Shown here: positions 60,823 through 64,000 of the stretch, one piece after another
Layout: each line of letters begins with the position of its first letter
Position numbering within the stretch: position 1 is the stretch's first letter
Source: Sipunculus nudus
Taxonomy: Eukaryota; Annelida; Sipuncula; Golfingiida; Sipunculidae
DNA length: 64,000 bases
Reading direction: 5' to 3'
NCBI GenBank assembly: GCA_026874595.1
Contig: CM049320.1
Span: forward strand, 25,586,214 to 25,650,213
Translations under genes and position numbers: made by a program
Notes under the pieces: model-generated
Databases searched by the model: none
Seen by the model: only the letters and a program-made list of their open reading frames with translations
Told to the model about the DNA's origin: nothing

Positions 60823-61933
60823 GTGAAACATTGCCTGACGGCCACCCTTATATAATGACCACCTCCGCTAAGACGATCACTTTTCTTCGTACCGAAATAA
60901 TATAAATCAATATATGAACTGGATGTATGCGGATGTAAATATCCGTTAAATCACAGAAGCCTGCTGTTGTACACAGATTTAGAGGGCCTTCTCCATAAAC
61001 GACGCTTGATATCTGTTATTTTGCCCAGGAATCCCTCCGTCAACGCAGATTTGGCGATTTCATGCATTTACGCACATATGTATATACGCTGAAGGGTATC
61101 CACAGTTACAAACCCATGCGAATGATTTTTTCACATATATACACATATACACACACTTAGAGGTTAAATTTTATATTTATCATTAACAGAAAAATTACAT
61201 ACTTAAACAGAAAGAGAATAACTGAAATTAAAATGCGATACCGGATTTCTGTCGGTGCTTGAGCACCTTGGTACTGAAGAGGCCATATTCGATCTACGCA
61301 AAATTTACAAAATAGTTGCGCCTGATAATTGAATAAAATAATTTGAATACCTGAGCTGTACAGGCCATAGACTTCATCATCAGTAAGAATTCTCTCCCAC
61401 ATGTAGATTTCATCCAGGTATCCTTCGAAGAAATGGGCGAAACACTGTACAGGGCGCCCCACCATGAAGTGGTCGTACACAGTTTTCCGGTCTGAGTCGA
61501 TGTCACCACCATCCTTGTGTGTGTTCACGAGTATACCTGTAATATGTCGGGTTAACGGGTTAATACGGTATATTTGATTGGATAGATCTTACGTCATAAA
61601 ATAAGTTTCTATAAACTGAACAATATTGGTGTTATTAACATAGATACATAGACACATACGCATATATGTATTATGTACATGCATGACCAATTCGATTTAC
61701 CTTATGTGTATCGCTGGCCGTGCATGCTATACAAATCCCTTGTTCATATAATAACGTTGGTCTCATTAGTTTATATGAATATATAATGTAGCTACCTTTG
61801 ACGTGTTCAACAACACACCCTCACACATACACACACAAATATCTTCTTCTTGTCGATCGCCGTAACACTCGGAGTTCGGTTCTTCTGATGAAATGTGTGG
61901 TCTACTGTAGTTCTGTCACTGGCCGTACAACTC

Positions 61934-61968
<35 letters not shown>

Positions 61969-62211
61969 GTCTCTCTCTCTGTGTATACTGTGAAACTCCT
62001 CTAAGCCGGACACTCAAGGGACTGGAGGATTTTGTCCGTATTAGTGAAATGTCCTGTCTAGAGGAGTTCGGCATATTGCGGCAATTCTTCATTTAATGTT
62101 ACTGATATCCTCTGTTTGATTATGTTTACTCTAAATGTGAAATACATGAATTTTATTTAAATGTCCGCATTAGTTAGTTGTCCGCCTTACTGTCCGCAAG
62201 TAGGAGTTTCA

Positions 62212-62271
<60 letters not shown>

Positions 62272-62274
62272 ATA

Positions 62275-62321
<47 letters not shown>

Positions 62322-62386
62322 TCTCTCTCTCTCTCTCTGTTTCCTTCTTCCTCCTCCCCCCCCCTCTTTCTCTCTCTGTTTCTCTG

Positions 62387-62427
<41 letters not shown>

Positions 62428-63770
62428 TTTGTGGTATAGAGTCAGTCCGGTGTTTGGATGCCACTGCACAGTAATGTGATGCCACCTCTCCTGATCAAAT
62501 ACTGACTCCGCGTAATCCACGGTATATTGCTTAGTGTTGGTACGGACCAAAACCTGCAGCGAAAATCACATTACATCTGTAGGTTTATTTTGTTTTACTC
62601 ATACAGTAACTAGAAATGTATATTTTAAGAAATGCAAGGATTCGCCTTGAGTGGGTTCCCGTCGTGGGATGCTCCAAGACAATCAGTGTTTGCTTCCACT
62701 TCGTGAATAAGTGACTGTACATTTGTGGATTCTCATAGATGACATTCATGAGTCCGGATCATTATCCCGATTCCACACCAAAATACAACCGTTGCTTCAT
62801 TGACCAATTCCTGAAAGGTCCTGAAATTTGATGAGTTTCCATTTATGACTGTGTGACCACAAGAACGGAAAGGAACACATATAACCAAGTAACCTAATAC
62901 ATTAACTGTAAAAAAACAATACCTAATTATCATAACCACCACAGGAAGTGTAATCTGTCAATTAAACGACTTGATTGACACGATTGACCACGGAACCCTA
63001 TGAAGATCCTGAAGAATTAAACATTGACAAACCTTGTATTTAGAATACCATGGATTTATCAATGTCTTGTATTAAATACAACACTGAATGATATTAAAGA
63101 TTATTTATAAACCAAAAATTGATTAGCATATGTTCTTTTGTAGCTATTTTAAGTGAGCAAAGACCACGATTTCCTTCGATGGAATCGATAAGATAATAAA
63201 GATACATTTTTAATTGCTAAATATTCTGTCTTTCATTTAAAATAGTTTACTATTTTCAAAATAACTACACATTGAACATACCCTGACACATGATGTACCC
63301 TGCTACACCAGGTAAATGTTACAGAATGACCCTCCTTGAGCATACGTAACGTCTGATGTACACAACCACAACAGGTTAATGTCACATTATGACGTAGCTT
63401 GAGCACACGTCACGTCTGATGTACACAACCACAACAGGTTAACGTCACAGTATAACGTACCTTGAGCATACGTCACGTCTGATGTACAAAACCACAACAG
63501 GTTAATGTCACATAATAACGTACCTTGAGCATACCGTCACGTCTGATGTACACAGCAATCCCCAGACCATTCCTTGGTGTTTCTGCCTCTTCCGCCTCCA
63601 CGCCGAAGGTCAAAATAGTTTCAGGTCTATAAAGTATAAAAAAATAAACTCACTCGGGGTGGACAGTGTGTTAGTACATATTGCATAAACAAAAGTAGCT
63701 AAGACGCAGTTTGTAGATACACCGATCACTTACAGTTCATTTCCATAAGAAGATACAATCTTGAAAAATT
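49780..63770 (-). CDS. Gene B: LamG-EGF-LamG extracellular protein (partial, 9 exons)
   Basis: Minus-strand exons are 63770-63734, 63626-63524, 62553-62427, 61536-61351, 59738-59625, 59296-59108, 56981-56851, 50589-50398 and 49960-49780. Every junction matches in phase (2, 0, 1, 1, 1, 1, 0, 0, then open at 1), giving about 420 codons. Exons 1-4 make most of a LamG/concanavalin-like domain (Laminin_G_3/pentraxin type: [30 protein letters not shown]). Exon 5 is one EGF-like domain. Exons 6-9 form a full second LamG domain ([64 protein letters not shown]). Such modules occur in secreted or membrane-anchored adhesion, matrix and defence proteins. The N-terminus lies beyond the right edge and the C-terminus is uncertain. 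Introns are repeat-laden, the largest holding a 5.6-kb minisatellite. Confidence 0.88.
50398..50589 (-). CDS. Gene B exon 8: middle of LamG domain 2
   Basis: Acceptor CATTGTAG, donor GGAGTG|GTGAGC, 192 nt, phase 0 to 0. It encodes [35 protein letters not shown] and [20 protein letters not shown]. The GRWVHVTF motif is the LamG 'W.hva...' strand. Confidence 0.9.
50678..56270. repeat. 5.6-kb hierarchical minisatellite (22-bp monomer, 66-bp and ~504-bp higher orders)
   Basis: The basic monomer is 22 bp (gtgtgtccgtgtatctttgt followed by at). From 50772 to 53806 three diverged monomers (one starting gtgtgtccgttta, one gagtgtctgtgta, one gggtg[c/t]ccatgta) are fixed as a 66-bp unit repeated 46 times. 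The array is nearly identical throughout, with a single 1-bp deletion near 51950. From about 53807 to 56270 simpler 22-bp monomers mix with short 66-bp runs. A marker monomer ggttg(c/t)gatctttg recurs at 53921, 54184, 54359, 54688, 54863, 55391, 55742 and 56028. The blocks 54160-54650 and 54664-55150 are a ~504-bp duplication. The array lies wholly in the gene B intron between exons 7 and 8. Open frames up to 1,024 codons on both strands are artefacts of a stop-free 66-bp period. Confidence 0.97.
56280..56770. other. Intron of gene B between array and exon 7
   Basis: Unique-looking intronic sequence. Its left edge (56268-56316) is a decayed copy of the exon 7 end (see findings). No gene of its own. 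Confidence 0.5.
56851..56981 (-). CDS. Gene B exon 7: LamG domain 2, strands 3-5
   Basis: Acceptor TCTTTACAG, donor CATGAT|GTAAGA, 131 nt, phase 1 in, phase 0 out. It encodes [37 protein letters not shown] and [15 protein letters not shown] is the LamG 'fTi..W.k' signature. Two cysteines (C6, C13) may form a local disulphide. Confidence 0.9.
57222..57660 (+). repeat. Minisatellite of ~20-bp gataatttatcagata units
   Basis: About 20 imperfect copies of ggataatttatcagataaa-type text, mostly spaced 17-21 bp, in the gene B intron between exons 6 and 7. The unit is nearly palindromic (ttatc ... gataa) and holds AGATAA/TTATCA, i.e. GATA-factor core sites on both strands. Confidence 0.92.
57660..58200. 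other. Intron of gene B, nothing recognised
   Basis: No coding or repeat signal beyond background; open frame 57757-58038 on the minus strand has no splice or domain support. Confidence 0.4.
58203..58420 (+). repeat. Minisatellite of ~21-bp ggcatgaaactaagtgggcgt units
   Basis: About ten imperfect copies of aagtgggcgtggcatgaaac. Each carries gggcgtggc, a GC-box/KLF-like word. It lies within the same gene B intron. A poly(C) run follows at 58551-58562. Confidence 0.9.
59108..59296 (-). CDS. Gene B exon 6: start of LamG domain 2
   Basis: Acceptor TATCTACAG, donor GACGCGG|GTATGA, 189 nt, phase 1 to 1. It encodes [38 protein letters not shown] and [15 protein letters not shown]. The [14 protein letters not shown] segment matches the 'a..FdG..dYl..g' LamG opening. 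Confidence 0.9.
59445..59587 (+). mobile_element. Complete TA-flanked pogo/Tigger-like MITE
   Basis: 143 bp from CAGTGGAACCCCGCCTTACG to the inverted GTTAAGTTCCACTG, with TA on both sides (59443-59444 and 59588-59589). Shares its start with the end at 25309 and the decayed end at 60819. Located in the intron between gene B exons 5 and 6. Confidence 0.82.
59625..59738 (-). CDS. Gene B exon 5: EGF-like domain
   Basis: Acceptor TTATTGCAG, donor AATAGAG|GTTAGT, 114 nt, phase 1 to 1, the classic shuffling phase for EGF modules. It encodes [20 protein letters not shown] and [18 protein letters not shown]. The C-x(n)-C-x-C-x3-G-[FY]-x-G-D-G-x2-C pattern is the C-terminal half of an EGF domain. Only four cysteines are in the exon, so this is a short or incomplete EGF-like unit between the two LamG domains. 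Confidence 0.85.
60076..60571 (+). mobile_element. TTAA-flanked MITE (piggyBac-like)
   Basis: TTAA at 60072-60075 and 60572-60575. Inverted termini AGGGACATAATCAGG and (reversed) AGGGGCCCAATCACC. A second, opposite-strand copy is at 15330-15796. The open frames 60131-60358, 60366-60557 and 60419-60637 are inside or overlapping and not genes. Lies in the gene B intron between exons 4 and 5. Confidence 0.75.
60762..60818. repeat. (AT)n microsatellite abutting a transposon end
   Basis: About 57 bp of AT repeats, directly followed at 60817 by catagtgaaacattgcctga, a decayed member of the cagtggaaccccgcc family with gaccacc words. Confidence 0.9.
60819..60905 (+). mobile_element. Decayed pogo/Tigger-like terminus
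   Basis: tagtgaaacattgcctgacg then gccaccc-tatataatgaccacc and cttttcttcgtaccgaa align to the first 70 bp of the MITE at 59445. No opposite end seen. Confidence 0.6.
61351..61536 (-). CDS. Gene B exon 4: end of LamG domain 1
   Basis: Acceptor CATATTACAG, donor CAGCTCAG|GTATTC, 186 nt, phase 1 to 1. It encodes [37 protein letters not shown] and [20 protein letters not shown]. The closing [15 protein letters not shown] pattern is the strongest LamG/pentraxin-like signature in the window. Confidence 0.93.
61988..62214 (+). mobile_element. TA-flanked MITE abutting an (AT)n array
   Basis: The left end is CTGTGAAACTCCTCTAAGCC and the right end, reversed, is CAGTGAAACTCCTACTTGCG; both are flanked by TA. 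227 bp, with repeated gtccg-atta words. The right end runs straight into the long (AT)n array. It belongs to a different subfamily from the one at 59445. Confidence 0.78.
62213..62426. repeat. Composite (AT)n and (TC)n microsatellite
   Basis: About 100 bp of AT repeats (to about 62317, with tgtatgta interruptions), then tctctctc/cctcc tracts ending at the exon 3 border. On the minus strand the (GA)n begins exactly at the exon 3 donor. Confidence 0.95.
62427..62553 (-). CDS. Gene B exon 3: LamG domain 1
   Basis: Acceptor TTCGCTGCAG, donor CACAAAG|GTGAGA, 127 nt, phase 0 in, phase 1 out. It encodes [31 protein letters not shown] and [21 protein letters not shown] is the LamG 'W.hia....' strand. 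Confidence 0.9.
62570..63330. other. Intron of gene B, nothing recognised
   Basis: Non-coding intronic sequence. The minus-strand frame at 62733-62942 has no domain. Repeat units of the 63-bp array begin at about 63288. Confidence 0.45.
63288..63523 (-). repeat. 63-bp tandem repeat made of exon 2's 3' end plus donor and intron
   Basis: Three full 63-bp units start at 63335, 63398 and 63461, plus a decayed half unit at 63288-63334. Each unit contains cttgagcatacgtcacgtct and gatgtaca, the inverse of the exon 2 end (at 63524), followed by accacaacaggttaatgtc intron text. The unit at 63461 retains a GTACGT donor, while those at 63335 and 63398 have lost the GT. Confidence 0.92.
63524..63626 (-). 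CDS. Gene B exon 2: LamG domain 1
   Basis: Acceptor TTTATAG, donor CTCAAG|GTACGT, 103 nt, phase 2 in, phase 0 out. It encodes [19 protein letters not shown] and [15 protein letters not shown]. The [12 protein letters not shown] stretch aligns to [10 protein letters not shown] in the second LamG domain. Confidence 0.88.
63734..63770 (-). CDS. Gene B mini-exon 1 (37 nt)
   Basis: Acceptor ATGTTGTGCAG, donor GAACT|GTAAGTG, phase 1 in, phase 2 out. It encodes [12 protein letters not shown], which corresponds to [10 protein letters not shown] in LamG domain 2. It joins exon 2 in phase and at the right place in the fold, so this very short exon is probably real. Confidence 0.75.
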
Positions 63771-63847
63771 CTGCACAACATAAAATACATTTTCCAGTTA
63801 TACATAATATAATATATGTAAACCGTCTAGCCGTTTTACTGACTTAC

Positions 63848-63885
63848 CTTTAGTATTTGCTGTATTAGCATTTGCTATACAAGTG
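63848..63885 (-). CDS. Possible gene B upstream mini-exon
   Basis: Acceptor TTAACACAG, perfect donor CTAAAG|GTAAGTC, 38 nt, phase fits the next exon. It would encode TCIANANTANTK, which does not resemble the LamG segment expected here (an 'fTi..W.k' strand). It may be a chance splice pair; the preceding true exon probably lies beyond the window. Confidence 0.25.
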
Positions 63886-64000
63886 CTGTGTTAAAATATA
63901 GGAAATTCTGTGCCCTATCAGAACCCAAACAGTTGAAGATCGGGCCCTTATGAAAGGCTCACAAGTATACTTGAGATACGACAGATATCTTACAGTTGAG

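Overview
This is a eukaryotic, almost certainly metazoan, nuclear window. It is AT-rich, has GT-AG introns, and is packed with microsatellites, minisatellites, MITEs, a tRNA-derived SINE and broken LINEs. C-type lectin exons, a LamG-EGF-LamG protein and the repeat types together suggest a lophotrochozoan, most likely a mollusc (bivalve-like). That assignment is inference from repeat style and domain content.

Two spliced genes are legible, both on the minus strand. Gene A (about 18.17 down to 6.73 kb, continuing past the left edge) has a TATA box, a signal-peptide exon, two exons carrying a duplicated unfamiliar cysteine module, and exons for two C-type lectin-like domains; the second domain is only half present. 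Gene B (63.77 down to 49.78 kb, entering from the right edge) encodes a LamG/concanavalin-like domain, one EGF-like domain and a second LamG domain over nine exons. All exon junctions of both genes agree in codon phase. Both products look extracellular, with adhesion, recognition or matrix roles possible; the sequence shows no direct functional link between them.

Layout: 0-1.5 kb, nothing recognised; 1.5-4.6 kb, a foldback-rich repeat interrupted by a dead non-LTR retrotransposon; 6.7-18.2 kb, gene A with a degraded L1-like LINE and a TTAA MITE in introns; 19.7-36 kb, gene-poor DNA with MITEs, a SINE, (AT)n arrays and a tandem repeat; 36.5-46.8 kb, a mosaic of large repeat families including a 13-copy hairpin array; 49.4-64 kb, gene B, whose introns hold a 5.6-kb hierarchical 22-bp/66-bp minisatellite, several smaller arrays and MITEs.

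The very long open frames at 50.8-56.3 kb are not genes. They arise because three stop-free 22-bp monomers make a 66-bp unit divisible by three.

The most unusual observation is that in gene B the 3' ends of two exons, with their 5' splice sites, have been copied into the adjoining introns: in tandem next to one exon, and as pseudo-exon ends flanking the giant minisatellite next to the other. A third donor is absorbed into a (GA)n tract. In gene A the tandem KC...CW...C...LTY module fused to lectin domains may be an undescribed extracellular domain.
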